Notes under the pieces: generated by a model
The model's database searches: none
Seen by the model: the letters and a program-made list of their open reading frames with translations, nothing else
Told to the model about the DNA's origin: nothing
In this document: positions 48,143 to 59,932 of the stretch, piece after piece
Numbering within the stretch: the first letter of the stretch is position 1
How the letters are laid out: every line of letters begins with the position of its first letter
Program-made: the position numbers and the translations under genes
NCBI GenBank assembly: GCA_019671135.1
Contig: JAHRHY010000015.1
Span: forward strand, 682,001 to 746,000
Source of the DNA: Linnemannia hyalina
Lineage: Eukaryota > Mortierellomycota > Mortierellomycetes > Mortierellales > Mortierellaceae
DNA: 64,000 nucleotides
Reading direction: 5' to 3'

Positions 48143-49115
48143 ATGAGTGAACCAGAATCAACGGCCAACACACCGTCAGCCATGGTCACAGATTCGCCAC
48201 TACAAACCGAGGATGAATACGAACAGCTGAAGCGATTCCAGGTCGAGCTCGAGTTTGTCCAGTGCCTGTCCAACCCATGGTACCTCCACCGTACGCGCGC
48301 ACTCGACATTATCCTCTCTTGCCTATGTTGAGACGAAAGCCTATCGTGTGTATCGATTTGCTTCAAAGGATCAAAGGATCAAAGGATGACTATATGCTAA
48401 CTCCTCGCCCTTTGGCGGTTGCTCGTTGTCTATAACTACTGGGTCACGTATTAGACCTTGCGCAACAACAATACTTCAACCAGGACGCGTTCGTCCGCTA
48501 CCTGGACTATCTTCAATACTTTCGGAAACCAGAATACGCTAAATTCATCATGTAAGCCATCGACTACATTTGACATTATTTTATTGCTCTATTTCGAAAA
48601 CACCTCTGAGCCACATAAGTCTTGTAGTTCAAACTAACGATAATATATTTGAATATAATAGTTACCCACACTGTCTTCACTTCCTGACGCTGCTGCAACA
48701 CAAATCCTTCCGGGACCAACTCGCCAAACAGGATACTGCGACCTTTGTCCACGAACGTCAGTACTACCACTGGCAGTTTCTCAGGAACCAGGATATGGTC
48801 GTTCGGATGGAGATCATGCCTGATGGCACAATGGCCGAGATAAAGACTGAACCTCGCCTTCCTCTTCCTGGCGAAGCTTCAGACGCTGCTGCAGTAGTGG
48901 CAGCAGCGGATGGTGCAGCAGGAGCAGGAACAGGAGTAATGGCAGGAGAGGTTGGATCGGGAACAGGAAATACACCGTTGATGGCCATGGATGCAGATAT
49001 CCCAGGGGTAGCAACGACAGGAGCACCAGTAACAGGGCAACCGGGAGCATCGCCCTTTGCAGGAGGAGTAGGATTCATCAATGGCCCTAACGGATCTCAT
49101 TTCCCGCGGCCATGA
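48143..49115 (+). CDS. MED31: Mediator complex subunit 31 (Med31/Soh1)
   Basis: Small, highly conserved subunit of the Mediator middle module, which links activators to RNA polymerase II. Three exons: 48143-48290, 48455-48551 and 48662-49115, giving 232 residues. The conserved core is complete: RFQVELEFVQCLSNPWYLH, HLAQQQYFNQDAFVRYLDYL, QYFRKPEYAKFIIYPHCLHF, LTLLQHKSFRDQL and QYYHWQFLRNQ, about residues 30-145. The remaining about 85 residues (from MPDGTMAEIKTE on) are an Ala/Gly/Pro/Val-rich low-complexity tail not found in the compact family members of about 130 residues. A candidate AATAAA poly(A) signal lies 40 bases after the stop at 49155-49160. Confidence 0.95.
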
Positions 49116-49154
49116 GTTGCCTCATGAGATGCCTTTCGCCTTAGCACCGAGCAC

Positions 49155-49206
49155 AATAAATTGTCCAAAGAATACTGTTTTGGTATAATACAATTTGATA
49201 TTTATT
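49155..49206. terminator. Facing poly(A) signals of convergent Med31 and MscS-like genes
   Basis: AATAAA on + at 49155-49160 serves Med31 (stop 49115). TTTATT at 49201-49206 is AATAAA on the minus strand, 12 bases past the MscS-like stop (49218). With 102 bases between stop codons, the two 3' UTRs should overlap. Confidence 0.45.
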
Positions 49207-49217
49207 CATGATGGAGA

Positions 49218-50639
49218 TTACCGCTGGAACTGGAAGCCGTTAGGGTAGGGTTGGAAGTTGGCTCCATTGGTCGAGAGCTGGATGGTCTCGGGGACAAGGA
49301 TATGTCGCGAGTCTAGGTTGTAGTTGGGATATCTTTGATGCTGCTGTTGTTGGCTATGAAGACTACCGGGTGATCCTGGGAGAGTTCCAGTTCCTGAATG
49401 TGGTCCTGACATACATTCATTCTGTTGGCGTTGTTGACGCGGGTCATATGTGCTGTGGTTGTTGTTGATTCCATGTTGCTCTTGCTGAGTGGACATGGAG
49501 ACGCCGTTCTGTTGTAGCGCATTGGTGACGGACGACCTTTGGAGAGTCTCGGCAACGTCGCATGCCAGATAGACCGCGCCCAGCTCGTTCTGGGACCAGG
49601 CTCCAACAGCAGGACTTGACTCTGTTGTTCTAGGTGGTGCTTGACCTGTCCCAACTCCAACTCCGGCGCCAACTCCAGCGCCAACTCCAGGTCCTGTTAG
49701 ATCGTAGACATTTCCCGAAGTCCCGACATACCCGACCGGCATCCCCGCCTCATTCACCACCGTCGCACTCCCACCCTGTCCCTGCTGCTGTTGTCCCCCT
49801 TCCTGCAGTCCACCATCACTACCATGATTCCCATATCCCATCGCCCTCCTCACCGCAATCAAATCTTTCAAATCCTCCTGCTCCAACTCACTCAACGCCG
49901 CCCTCAAAAACAAAATCGACTTCAGTTTCCTCGCCCCAAACTCTGAATCAACCCACCGAGACCGATGAAAGACTCTACACAGAACCTGGAGACAGGCTTT
50001 ACTGGTCCCGTCCTTTGTATGGTTATTTGTCGCGTTGAGGATGACGTCGATTTTATGGAAATCGGAGACGGCCTCGCCTTCAACGTAGGTTTGGATCTTT
50101 TGCTTGAGTTTTTGAATTGTCCGTGCGGTACTGAAGAGGGGAATGTCCATCCAGATGTTCTCGACGTGGTCCGCTAAAACATAGTCAAAAAAATAAGGGA
50201 AAAGTTTAACAAAACGCGAAGAAGAGGAATAGGATAAAATGAAGTGTAAAGAGAGTTAATGGGCTATGTGCGGGTTATTGAAAACGTTCTCTCGATCTCT
50301 CCTGGATATTGTCTAGGCATAACAAGGGTGAAGGACTTACATGACCGACTGAGGTTGTTGATGTTACGCGTCGCAAGGACATAGTTGGGCGAGAAGACAT
50401 GCTGTCGTCGTTTTGTTTTTCCGTTTGGACCCCAAGTGGTTGTTCATATTAGCGTAGAGTAACATTGATAACCTTGCAGTTCCTTCATCGATTGAATAAC
50501 AAGCGATGACGTTAAAAAAAGAAAACAAAGAATAAGAAGCAAAAAGCTTACCATTCCGTCTCCTCGTTTCAACTCGGTGCTCAGGATATGAATAGTGATA
50601 ATGGTAAAGTAGGCGCCCTATCGGATATTTTATCCATGC

Positions 50640-50695
<56 letters not shown>

Positions 50696-53600
50696 ACATA
50701 AACCAATGATAGAAAAAAGAAACAAAGTTAGGCATGATATCCTTTTGTTTCCAAGAACAAACAGCAAGCGTGCATAATGCACGAATGCATGCACGCATCC
50801 TTCTAGAAAAAACTTACATCCAATTCGATCCTGTCACCGACATCGAACGCTATTTTTCGTGAGAAAACAAAGAACAAAACGAGAAAGTTGGAGAGAGGGG
50901 AGGGAGGATGAGACAGTGTAAGCCAGAAATGATTGGATTGTCAGTTCTTTTACATGTTTGTCACTCGTTGGTTTAGATTTCAGAATACATGCATGATAAA
51001 ACTTACGGCGCTAGATCATTGGCAGGAAGCAACAAAATAATAGGGACATGAGGTTAATGGATGGATGAGTGAGTGAATGAATGAATTGGAAAACAATAGG
51101 GGGTGAGTGAGGACGGTGTCCAAGGATACGCTTGGCCAACTTAACATTTGAGTTAAAGGAAGGCATCTTCAAGCTCTGCCTCACGAAGTCATCACCGCGA
51201 CAAGTCTCATTTTGCTTACCATGACAAAGATGAACACCATTGACTCGAAGGCATTCTTGGCTGAGGTTCCTGTGACAAATGCACATCCAACCACCAACTG
51301 CATTCCATATCCATATTAGCACCCATCATTATTTTTCAGAAGGTGGCAATGAAAAAACCCACAAAACAATAAAGGAACCAGGCACATACCGATGATACGC
51401 CGACTGCAAACTGCTGCACGGCAATGTCGTAGGCAATCAGAAAGGCCACAATCACAAAGAGGAGTACAATACAGTTGAACAGCATATCGAGCTTGGCCAT
51501 CGCATTCTCAAACGTCTTGTGCGTAGACGTGAAACTCTTACGTAGATTCACCATATCCACGATTGCTAGGAAAAGAATCGCACGTGAAATGTTAGGAGGA
51601 TAGACACGAGTTTGGCACATTTTTTGCATGCTCGGCCAGCCCGATAGACAGATAGTGATCGGCAGCGAAGCTCTCGATTTATGTTCATTTCATGCATTTG
51701 TGCTTACTTTGTTTGAACATGGCACGCGTGACGATGTCTCCTCCACTGGGGTTAAACAGCTTCCAGACGCGGTCCATGATCTCCTTTTTGAATTGTTGCT
51801 CCAGATCTATGCGCTCAAGGTGGTTCCTGTGTGATGGACATATCCGTGCCCACAAGTCCTTTGCCTTCTTATTCGGGTTCTATCAATGTAGAGTTGTTTT
51901 GTGTAGTATTAGACAAGCCCAGGTAGCAGTAAGTCATTTGTGCTTCAAGTAGCACATAATACAACGAAAATTCCTTTGTTGTTTACCTCGATGGGCTTGT
52001 TGCGGAGGCTGTGGATAAGTTTGGACTTGCGCTTCTTGCTCATCCGGAAGAACTCCTGGGGCTCCAGCTCATGGTCCTTGTCGCCGTCAGCCATGGATCC
52101 AATGATCGACGCCGCAGTTCCTGACATATTAGGCCGACCGGTCCGTGTCCGCCGAGCGATCGATCTCTTCAGTAGCTGCCAAGTTGAATTCTGCCTCGCA
52201 CTTCTTCCTCCAGCTGTTCCTCCAGTCGCCAAATCCGCAACAATCGATGCCGTCAAAGGTTTGTCGTCCTTGGGTGAATTGGGTCGACTAGCGCCTGGCG
52301 ATCGCGCTCCCTGATAAGTGGTGGCCAACCAAGATGTCGATTTCTCTGCCCAGCGTTGCGTGTGATGGTGCTGACTCAGGTGGTACTGAGGTGCATGCAG
52401 ACTCGATAGTCGGCTCGCCCTCGGCTGCTTGATCTTTTGAAGGCCGTCCAGAACATGGCCCTGAAAGTTGAGCTCGACAAACTTGGAGTTGTCCTGTTCG
52501 AACCGGTCCGAGAGAATTTGCATGGTGTATCGCTTCACGATGTAAAGCATGTTCATGGCCTGGATCCCCCAGAGACACCGATAGACCCACCAAAAGATCC
52601 ATCGACGACAATGCATGTCGACTCCACCCGGGAGCGTGTCTGCTAGACCTAGTCGACTCTTGGCCAACATACATGTTGGGCTGTGTACAAAGACCGCCCA
52701 AAATCCAATCAGAGAAAAGAGCCAGCAGGACCGTGCGATATGAGGGACCAATCCGTCATGCGTCTCTAGGGTGATCTTGACCTTGACGGACCCAAACCTG
52801 TGGATAATCTTGAAGAGAGCCATGATCAGGAGCTGCATCACAAAGTAGCCGATATGATTCCCTACCACGACAGCCATGTAGGGCCTCCCGTCCTCGATCA
52901 GCACAATCGTCTCGTGGTGGCGCGAATGGACATGGTGCAAGATGAACTTGGGGATGAGCAAGAAGGTGAGCAGGAATGCATGCTTGATCAACTTGAGGAT
53001 CCATGGGTGGAATCGACAGTGCAACGGTCGACAGCAGACATCGTCCTGTAACATCCTCGGTTTGTCGATACTGCTCCGAGCTTGCTTGCCCTGCTGTACC
53101 TCATAGATTTTGTCCTCCTCCCAGTCAAAAAAGTCATCGTCGTCCTTGTTGTCAGTGTTGCTGTTGGTGTCATCTTTGTCGCTTCTTCCTGTCTCTTGAC
53201 CATCCGCTAAAACGCTCTTGTCGCCCAGAAAACTGACGGGTGAGGCTTCATCGACTCTCATCTTGAAAGAAGACCCCAGCTGCTCGGTCTTGATTCCTGA
53301 AGGTACATGCCCCCGCGTTGAGCTGAAGGACGGTTTGCGTTGGAGCGAAGGTGGTACTATTGTTCCGTCGCCTGTTGATTCAGTATCCATTTCTTCTGTT
53401 ATTGGGAAACGGCGTAGCGAGTCGGCTGGGGATCGTGTTGTTGTTGTTGAAGCGTGTGGAGTGGAGTGTGTTGAGTGTGTGGATCGAGTGGATCTGCGAT
53501 GCCGGAGCATTGAGTTGGGTGATTCGAGCTCGGCTGACTTCATGACAACTTCGACCGGTGGGGTTGTTGCTGTCGTCTGAATGGATGCCGATACGGATGG

Positions 53601-54182
53601 ATTGTTGTCGATGGAGCTGGTACTGTGGTTTGAGGTGGGTTGGTGTAATGTCTGCGATAGTGAAGTGTTGAGGGCCAGTTGAGAATGCGGTATAGTTTCT
53701 GTATTTGCGGTTTGGAGAAGGCTGGGTGAGCTGAAGGTATGGTCCGGGTGGCTGGTCGATGTAGACGTTGTTAATGCATCTGTTGGTATTAGAAGAAGGG
53801 TCGGTGTCGATGTTGTAGTTGTCGCTATTGTTGTAGACAATGAGGCGTCGCCATGAGTCAAAGGTTGTCGAATTGCTCTGCTCTGACTGCTAGCATTGCT
53901 GCTGTTAGTTGTTGTATGGCGATGGTCATGATGATGATGGTGATGAGGATGATGGCTATGGTTCCTCGGGTCTGGCTGCCCATGGTGCTGCTGATGCTCA
54001 GGTTCCATAGAGTTCCCAGTATCTGGTATCGTTGTTGTCTCAGTTGGGTCCTTGGGATAGGCTGACGAAATTGGTGGCGTATAGTCCGTCCTTGGTCGTG
54101 TTGTCGTGTTCTGTTGGGCTATTGGTGTATAGGAGGAAGAGACTCTTGTCCTTGGATCCGGGGAGCCCCCAGTCTCCTTCAT
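49218..54182 (-). CDS. MscS-family mechanosensitive channel, fungal Msy1/Msy2-like, with a 4-nt micro-exon
   Basis: Membrane-tension-gated channel; the fission yeast relatives Msy1/Msy2 sit in the ER and nuclear envelope and limit calcium rise on hypo-osmotic shock. Nine exons: 54182-51987, 51879-51708, 51565-51390, 51297-51220, 51010-51007, 50849-50818, 50617-50552, 50401-50341 and 50173-49218, giving 1246 residues. A disordered Ser/Thr-rich N-terminus is followed by several membrane segments (about 395-550, for example LLTFLLIPKFILHHV), a degenerate EF-hand-like region (about 735-790) without the full set of calcium ligands, pore helices (MLFNCIVLLFVIVAFLIAY, then LVVGCAFVTGTSAKNAFESM) and the beta domain (RPFDVGDRIELDGAYFTI, VFSPNYVLATRNINNLSRS). 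The C-terminal about 240 residues are Gln/Gly-rich. Without the micro-exon CGCC the frame stops within 12 codons. Confidence 0.9.
50639..50695. repeat. (CAA)19 microsatellite in an intron of the MscS-like gene
   Basis: About 19 CAA units on +, so TTG units on the transcribed sense strand, located in the intron at 50618-50817. It is not translated under the exon model. Confidence 0.9.
51007..51010 (-). other. Predicted 4-nt micro-exon (CGCC) of the MscS-like gene
   Basis: On the minus strand a pyrimidine-rich stretch ending in CTAG is followed by CGCC and then a perfect donor GTAAGT. Inserting CGCC between exon 4 (ends ATG, phase 0) and exon 6 (starts CG TTC GAT) gives Met-Arg-Pro-Phe-Asp-Val-Gly-Asp, the expected family sequence. 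Leaving it out gives an early stop. Confidence 0.7.
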
Positions 54183-55824
54183 TCTTTGCTGTCTTTCTGT
54201 CTTTCCTTTATTCTGATGCCCGCGTTGTTGTGTAGATTGTGGTCGAGATATGAGACGAATAGGAGATGGGAAAGAAAGAGAGAGAGGAGGAGATGGCTGA
54301 GCGGGTGAGATATGTGTAATGGATGGGAGAGCAAAGAGTGGAAGAAAGAAAGAGAGGAATAGTGCAGAAAGGCAGAGAAGGAACTGGAAGGGTGTAGTCC
54401 AGTAGACTCTCGTTTATTTTTCTTTCGCATCAAGTCTATTATGAAAAACACTCGCTTGTATCGTTCTCGTAACGAAGTGCACATACAAGCGCGTACAGGC
54501 AGCGAAGTAACCCATGGGTCGAGCTGGAACCAAGAATAAAGGTACTCCATGGCCTGACCCATACGGACACCACGATTGGACACAGCGTCGGCATTATTCT
54601 AGATCAGACGCGTTCCCTTCTTTGTTAGGAGCAATTGGACACTGTGGGGCAAAGCCATTGTAACTGTTTCCTCTCTGACCCTTCGTGACTCCCTCTCCAT
54701 CTCTCCCTCCTTTCCCCTTGTTCGTTTTATTTTGATGGAGAGGACGGAACAAGTTCCTCATCCAGGGACTGACTTGCAAACAATCTCCGATATCTATACA
54801 ATTATGTGAAAAGGAGAGAAAGAGGTACGAAGGACTTGAGGGGGCCAAAGGGAGGCAGTAGAAGCAGTATGTATCCGCTATCTGTTGACCTCATCAGCGG
54901 AGTATCGTGGCGTGTTTTTTTTTTTTTGTCGTGAGGATGTGCCTGTGTTTACGAAACAAGGCAGCCAGAACGGATAAGGGAGATGGGGTATTCTTAGGCT
55001 ATCTGAGCCAAGTTTTACTTTTTTTGACAGGCAGACAGGCAGGAGGGGCAAAGATAGGCGGGCAATGAGGGGCAGATGACCTTTGTCCCATCCCATGGCA
55101 TGGGATATATGATGGGGTTTGTTTGCAACAAGAATGAAGAGAGTGAGTACGAAGTAGTGAGAGCCCAGGTCCATTTCTTTTCTTGCTCCGTGGGCAGTTT
55201 CCTTTTTTTTTTTTTTTTTTTTTTTTTTTTGAAAAAACCTAAAATAACGAACCAATTGAAGCGTGAAGAATGACGTGAAGGACAAGGCATCCCCATCGAT
55301 TGACCATGGTTGAAGAGAGTGAAGGATTGAGCATGAGGGATGAGCATGTCGCATCGATGGATAATGACCATGGAGCACTTAATCACACCTTTGGTCTATC
55401 ATCGTTGTCAACAGAGGGGATAAGGATAGGGTCATGAAGGGTCTCTGTCTCTCTCTCTCTCTCTCTCTCTGTCGGCACCCTGTGCTATTGTTATCCCTTC
55501 TGTCAATTAAGCCCAAGTACCCAACAGCATATGCACTAATTGCTTTCGTCTTCTCTCTTCCCGTTCACACCTCCTTGTACTGACCCCTTTCTTTCTTTCG
55601 TTCCTTTTCTTCACTTTCCCACATTCATATTCAGACTCCCTTCTCCTTTGCCCTTTCACTTGCCTTTATCACTCCCCAACTTTTTTCTCATTCTTTTTTT
55701 CTTTTCTCCTCTCTTTCTTTTCACTCATCACCATCTCTTTCGCTTTCTCACGCTCGAACCTTTCAGGACAAGTCTCACGCAAGAAGCAACAAACCAGCAA
55801 CACAACAAACAACCACATAACAAT
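54183..55824. other. Divergent intergenic region, MscS-like and GNA1 genes
   Basis: The 1.6 kb contains purine-rich + DNA at 54240-54400 (leader of the minus gene), T28 at 55203-55230, a (TC)n run at about 55441-55470 and a long pyrimidine-rich leader at 55540-55750 in front of the acetyltransferase. Low-complexity frames within it are not convincing genes. Confidence 0.55.
55203..55230. repeat. T28 homopolymer
   Basis: Twenty-eight consecutive T on + in the divergent intergenic region. Confidence 0.9.
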
Positions 55825-56496
55825 ATGGCACCCTTCTCGTCAAAGACCAAGAGTCCCTTCACAAAGTCGGACAACCTCCTCTTCGACCCCGCCCTGATCC
55901 CAGCATCCATCCAGGAATCCCTCCCCGCCGGATATGTCGTCCGCCCCTTGGCCCGGTCCGATAACCAGGTCCGATCCAACTCCTCCTTCCTCAAGACCCT
56001 CGAGGTTCTCACCACCGTCGGCACCATCTCTGACGAAGCCTTCCAGCGCCGCTTCCAGTACCTCAAGGAGCATTCGGATCAGTACTATACGATTGTCATC
56101 GAGGACATGAACGTGCCCCCGACCTCTGCAGGATCTGCAACCTCTTCATCACCGTCATTGGTCACCCCCGGTCGGGGCAAGATTGTTGCGGCTGGGACCG
56201 TCCTGGCCGAACGCAAGTTTATCCATGAGTTGGGAATGGTGGGTCATATTGAGGATATTGCGGTCTCGGCCGACCAGCAGGGCAAGAAATTAGGTCTGCG
56301 GATCATTGAGACCCTCAAGGCTATCGGACAGCAGGTCGGTTGTTACAAGGTCATCTTGGATTGCTCAGAGAAGAACGTACCCTTTTATGAAAAGTGCGGC
56401 TTTGAGCGCAAGGGTGTCGAGATGGGCTGGTATGTCAACAAGCACAAGACCGCTAGCCCCTCTGATGCTTACGCACCCATCCAAGCCAAGCTCTAG
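55825..56496 (+). CDS. GNA1: Glucosamine-6-phosphate N-acetyltransferase (Gna1, GNAT family)
   Basis: Transfers acetyl from acetyl-CoA to glucosamine-6-phosphate in the UDP-GlcNAc pathway that feeds chitin, N-glycan and GPI synthesis. It is a single exon of 223 residues. The Gna1 pattern is clear: FDPALIPASIQESLPAGYVV and RPLARSDN at the front, FLKTLEVLTTVG, then the acetyl-CoA fold KIVAAGTVLAERKFIHELG, GHIEDIAVSADQQGKKLG, LKAIGQQVGCYKVILDCSE and NVPFYEKCGFERKGVEM. A Ser/Thr/Pro-rich insertion of about 18 residues (SAGSATSSSPSLVTPG) splits the strand pair before KIVAAG. ATG 55825 follows an A-rich leader (aacaatATGGCA); the upstream frame is low-complexity and was not used. The nearest neighbours are divergent (MscS-like) and convergent (Trm5). 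Confidence 0.95.
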   Translation: MAPFSSKTKSPFTKSDNLLFDPALIPASIQESLPAGYVVRPLARSDNQVRSNSSFLKTLEVLTTVGTISDEAFQRRFQYLKEHSDQYYTIVIEDMNVPPTSAGSATSSSPSLVTPGRGKIVAAGTVLAERKFIHELGMVGHIEDIAVSADQQGKKLGLRIIETLKAIGQQVGCYKVILDCSEKNVPFYEKCGFERKGVEMGWYVNKHKTASPSDAYAPIQAKL

Positions 56497-57142
56497 AGGA
56501 AGAGGTTACACCTGGAGAACAGGAACGTCATGGTCGAAACCTCCTCGCCCTTTCCCGACCACCGTCTCTGTCCTCGACTTTCGACCCCCCCGGCTTTGTA
56601 TTTTACTTCAAAACCCCAACCCATCCAAAAATACCACAGGTACATTAGCCGACCCCACCCTTTTTTTTCTTCCTTCGTTCTTCCTTCTCATCCCTCCTCA
56701 AAGGGTGAGTGGAACCGCTTTTCATTCTTCTTTTTTTTTTTTTCGCCTTGCGCCTTTTGTAGTTCTATTCTTCTCGTTTTCAAACCAATAATACATCTCT
56801 TCATTTCTTTTGCACCATTCATACACATTGTCTCATCGGAAAAGCCTGCTCTGTGCTCTCTTTCAATTAAAATCACGGATACTGTTCAAAACGGACAAAA
56901 CAAGAGGGAGTGATGAGCCTTTTTTTTCTTTTCTTTCTTTCTTTCTTTCTGCAGGTTCCGTTGTGCCACGGACGAAATGGAGGACCCGTATTTGTGTTTT
57001 GTGGGAGGGAAACAATGGGACACAGAAAACAAAGAGCTCATGCACACGTCAACATAACACATCATGCTTGAAATGGGTAAATATGGTTTTACTTGAAAAG
57101 TGAGTATGCTTGGGGATATCAATTGAAAGGCAAAAAAAACCA
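56497..57142. other. Convergent intergenic region, GNA1 and TRM5 tails
   Basis: The 646 bases between two stop codons hold T-rich and (CTTT)n DNA (about 56905-56950) and A-rich 3' flanks. No gene is seen. Confidence 0.6.
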
Positions 57143-59263
57143 TTACTCGGTCTTGGGACGCTTCTCGGCCGACTCTGCTGGCTCAGGGGCGCCGCCAGCC
57201 GTAATGCTTGTGTCAGTTTCCGACTCGAGTTTCCTCTTGACGTCGCTATAGTGGAAATGAACAGGGTGCGTGTCAATAAAAGCGCATACAAGGGAGAAGG
57301 GAGGGGATGCTTTCCCGGCGAGCTAAAATAGATCGAAAAATAAGCACGGACTTTCATAAGGAAAACAACCCACCAGGGTAGAAATAACCAACACCCAAAG
57401 ACGTTACCTTACCTTGCAAATGCAATCTCGGCAGGGAGACGGAACGAAATACAGTACATATCTTTGTTGGGGGCCACCTTTCGCACCCAGTGCAGCTTAA
57501 CAGAGTCCAGCTCCAACTTGCCACCCATTACGGCCTCGACGCGTTCGCGGACATCGTCCTCGGGCTTGTCGCTCTTGGAGAAGCAGTGGCAGTGGATCAT
57601 GGGTAGCTGGACCTTGGGTTCTGGGATCTGTTCCTCGCGACCCTTGAATAGTCCGCGGAAGGCGTCCAGGAACTCGATTGCTGTTGCTGGGAGGTTCATT
57701 ACAAAGTGGTCAAATGTCTTGAACTTATGGGCTGGGGCTGTTGGCGTGACGGGAGCGACTGGTGCAGGTGCAGCAGAAGTCTCAGGCTTGGGAGCAGCAG
57801 CACCCTTCTTGCCCTTGGGCACTGTAGGAACTGCCACTGGGGTCTGGTATCCTGACTTTTCCAAATCCTCGACCGCCTTGCGGATGAACTCGCGACCATC
57901 CAAGTTGTAAATAAGCAAATTATCCTTGATCTACGATGGTAAAAACCAGGCAGTCATACTCCTATGTTAGCGAGTTATCCAATAATCAATATCCAAAGAA
58001 GTGCTTTTCAAGCGCGACAAGCGTAAAGAGAATGTGTACCTTGTTAAGGCCCTTGTTCTCGAGCATGGACTTGTATGAAGTGGGGTTAAGGTCGTTAGCG
58101 TAGACCATGCAGCCCTTCTTAGAGGCGGGCATGGCAAAAGGACCCACTCCCGCCATGACATCGCACACAGCGTCCGTTGGCTTGAACATCTTCACAAGAC
58201 GGTCGTGCTCAGTGTGAAGGCGAGAGTTCCAGTACACCTGAGAAAAGTCAAACTTGAATCTGCATCCACTTTCTTTCTATCAGATCGTCGAAAGGTATAG
58301 CGTTAGAATCAATCTTAAGGTCTTGACAGAAAGCAAAGGGCGAAGTTAAACGCGCTGAGCACTGCCAATCGACGACCCAACATTGTCCCGTGCACTTACG
58401 ACTTCAGCGATCATGTTATCCTCTCCTGCAAGAACTTCCATCTTGAAGAACCGGAAAGTAGTATCAATCGAATCCGTCTTGTTGACAACCGTCTTGAGGT
58501 TAGGGTTCTTGTCCAGAATGACCTGTCCAATGAGTCCCTTGAAGGGGAGGTATTCGTCCTTGAGGTTCATATGGGCGATATGTCCGACTGTTGTGAACGA
58601 AGAGGGAGCCTCGTCGATAATCTCCTCTGGAAGAATGGCACGCAAGATCTCGTCTGCTGTCCAGTGGTCGTATCCAACGCTGATCTCGGCCTTTGTCAAG
58701 TCGATGCCCTTCTCCTTGATAAACTCCCTTGTCTTTTCTGACGCGCCTTCGAGATCTATTATTTAGAAGCGAGAATATTGTTTGGTGGTTAGGGTCTAGA
58801 GCGATAAACAGGCTCGATATTCAACCAAAAAACATGCGATGGAACATGAAGCCTTGGGCATGAATGAGGGCGATCGTTTACCTTCGGTCTGGATATCCAG
58901 GTTCAAGAGCACCAAGCGCTTGGACTTTTCGCCATCGTCACTATCAATGACATTCCTGATCTTGGGCTCCAGCAGCATATCTCTATAAAAATAGTTAGAT
59001 ATTCCGTTGTTAAATAGCTGGGCCGAGCAGAAGTCTGGTTCCTAAGTTCCTTGTTCAATTGCATCGTCCCTCTTCCTGGAGGCGTACTCCTATTTTGGTG
59101 GCGTGCTTGTGAAAAACAAAAAGGGCACATACGTTCCGAGAGTCTTCTTGCATTCCATGGTCATGGAGGCGGGGATACGAAGAGCCATTGCACTGACAGA
59201 GGTTTTGAACAGTGACCTGTCGAGAGTCAAGAGACCTCGCTGAATGGCTGGTGGGGGAATCAT
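57143..59263 (-). CDS. TRM5: tRNA (guanine37-N1)-methyltransferase Trm5
   Basis: Makes m1G37 next to the anticodon with S-adenosylmethionine, which prevents frameshifting. Six exons: 59263-59133, 58982-58882, 58755-58400, 58276-58040, 57930-57413 and 57245-57143, giving 481 residues. The N-terminus [19 protein letters not shown] matches the PP..RG..LDRS opening of the family. Then come [45 protein letters not shown] and, in the Rossmann fold, [44 protein letters not shown] and [14 protein letters not shown]. An Ala/Pro/Thr/Lys-rich insertion ([20 protein letters not shown]) interrupts the domain before FDHFVMNLP. The tail is Glu/Lys-rich and ends EKRPKTE. No presequence is seen, so dual mitochondrial import, known in yeast, is not evident here. 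ATG 59263 was preferred over the internal Met 26 because of the conserved PP..RG start. Confidence 0.94.
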
Positions 59264-59932
59264 CCTGTTCCTTTGGTGTTGGTAATGAAGAAGTAAAGAA
59301 AAAGAATGCTGGTGAAGGAGCTGATCTCTGTTTTCTGTGAAAAATCGCACTTGGAGGCTGAGTTGGGTGGGCAGTCACTTCTTCATTTTCGGTGTTGAGA
59401 AAGGCGCTTTCTCCCTGTGCATTTGTTCCTCTAGCTCAACCTACCTGCATTCAACTGCGCCCTGTCAACTGCATACAGGGGAGACTGACTGAATTGCTGA
59501 TATTTCTTTCAGCACAGAAGAAGTAGGGGAACAATGTCGGCAACAATGGTCAATATTGGATGCTGATCAATGGTGTTTATGGGGCGGCAACAACACATAG
59601 GTAAGTACGAGTGCAATGACGACAGGTTGCCTTGTCCATGTGTGTGTCACTGCATACTTGTTCATACAATGGCCGGCTCAAAGGCGGGCGTGGGCATTGG
59701 GCCATTAGGCAAAATGAACGGTGTCCGTTACTTTGTTAAACTAAGCTCCTCAAGCAACTTTTTTTTTGAATTTTTGAGACTACATCAATTTTCCTCCCTT
59801 TTTTTTCTTTTTTCTCACCCTCTCCACTTCTCTCCACTCCGCTCCCTCCTTCACCATCCATTCCTTCTTGCACTCACCTCCACTTGCAGTCACCTTAACT
59901 CCCAGCCTTCCTCCTTACACACACATACCACG
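59264..59932. promoter_or_regulatory. Divergent promoter region, TRM5 and CDGSH genes
   Basis: The 669 bases lie between two start codons. The right end (about 59790-59890) is pyrimidine-rich, the usual leader of the plus-strand gene. No other gene is seen. Confidence 0.5.
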
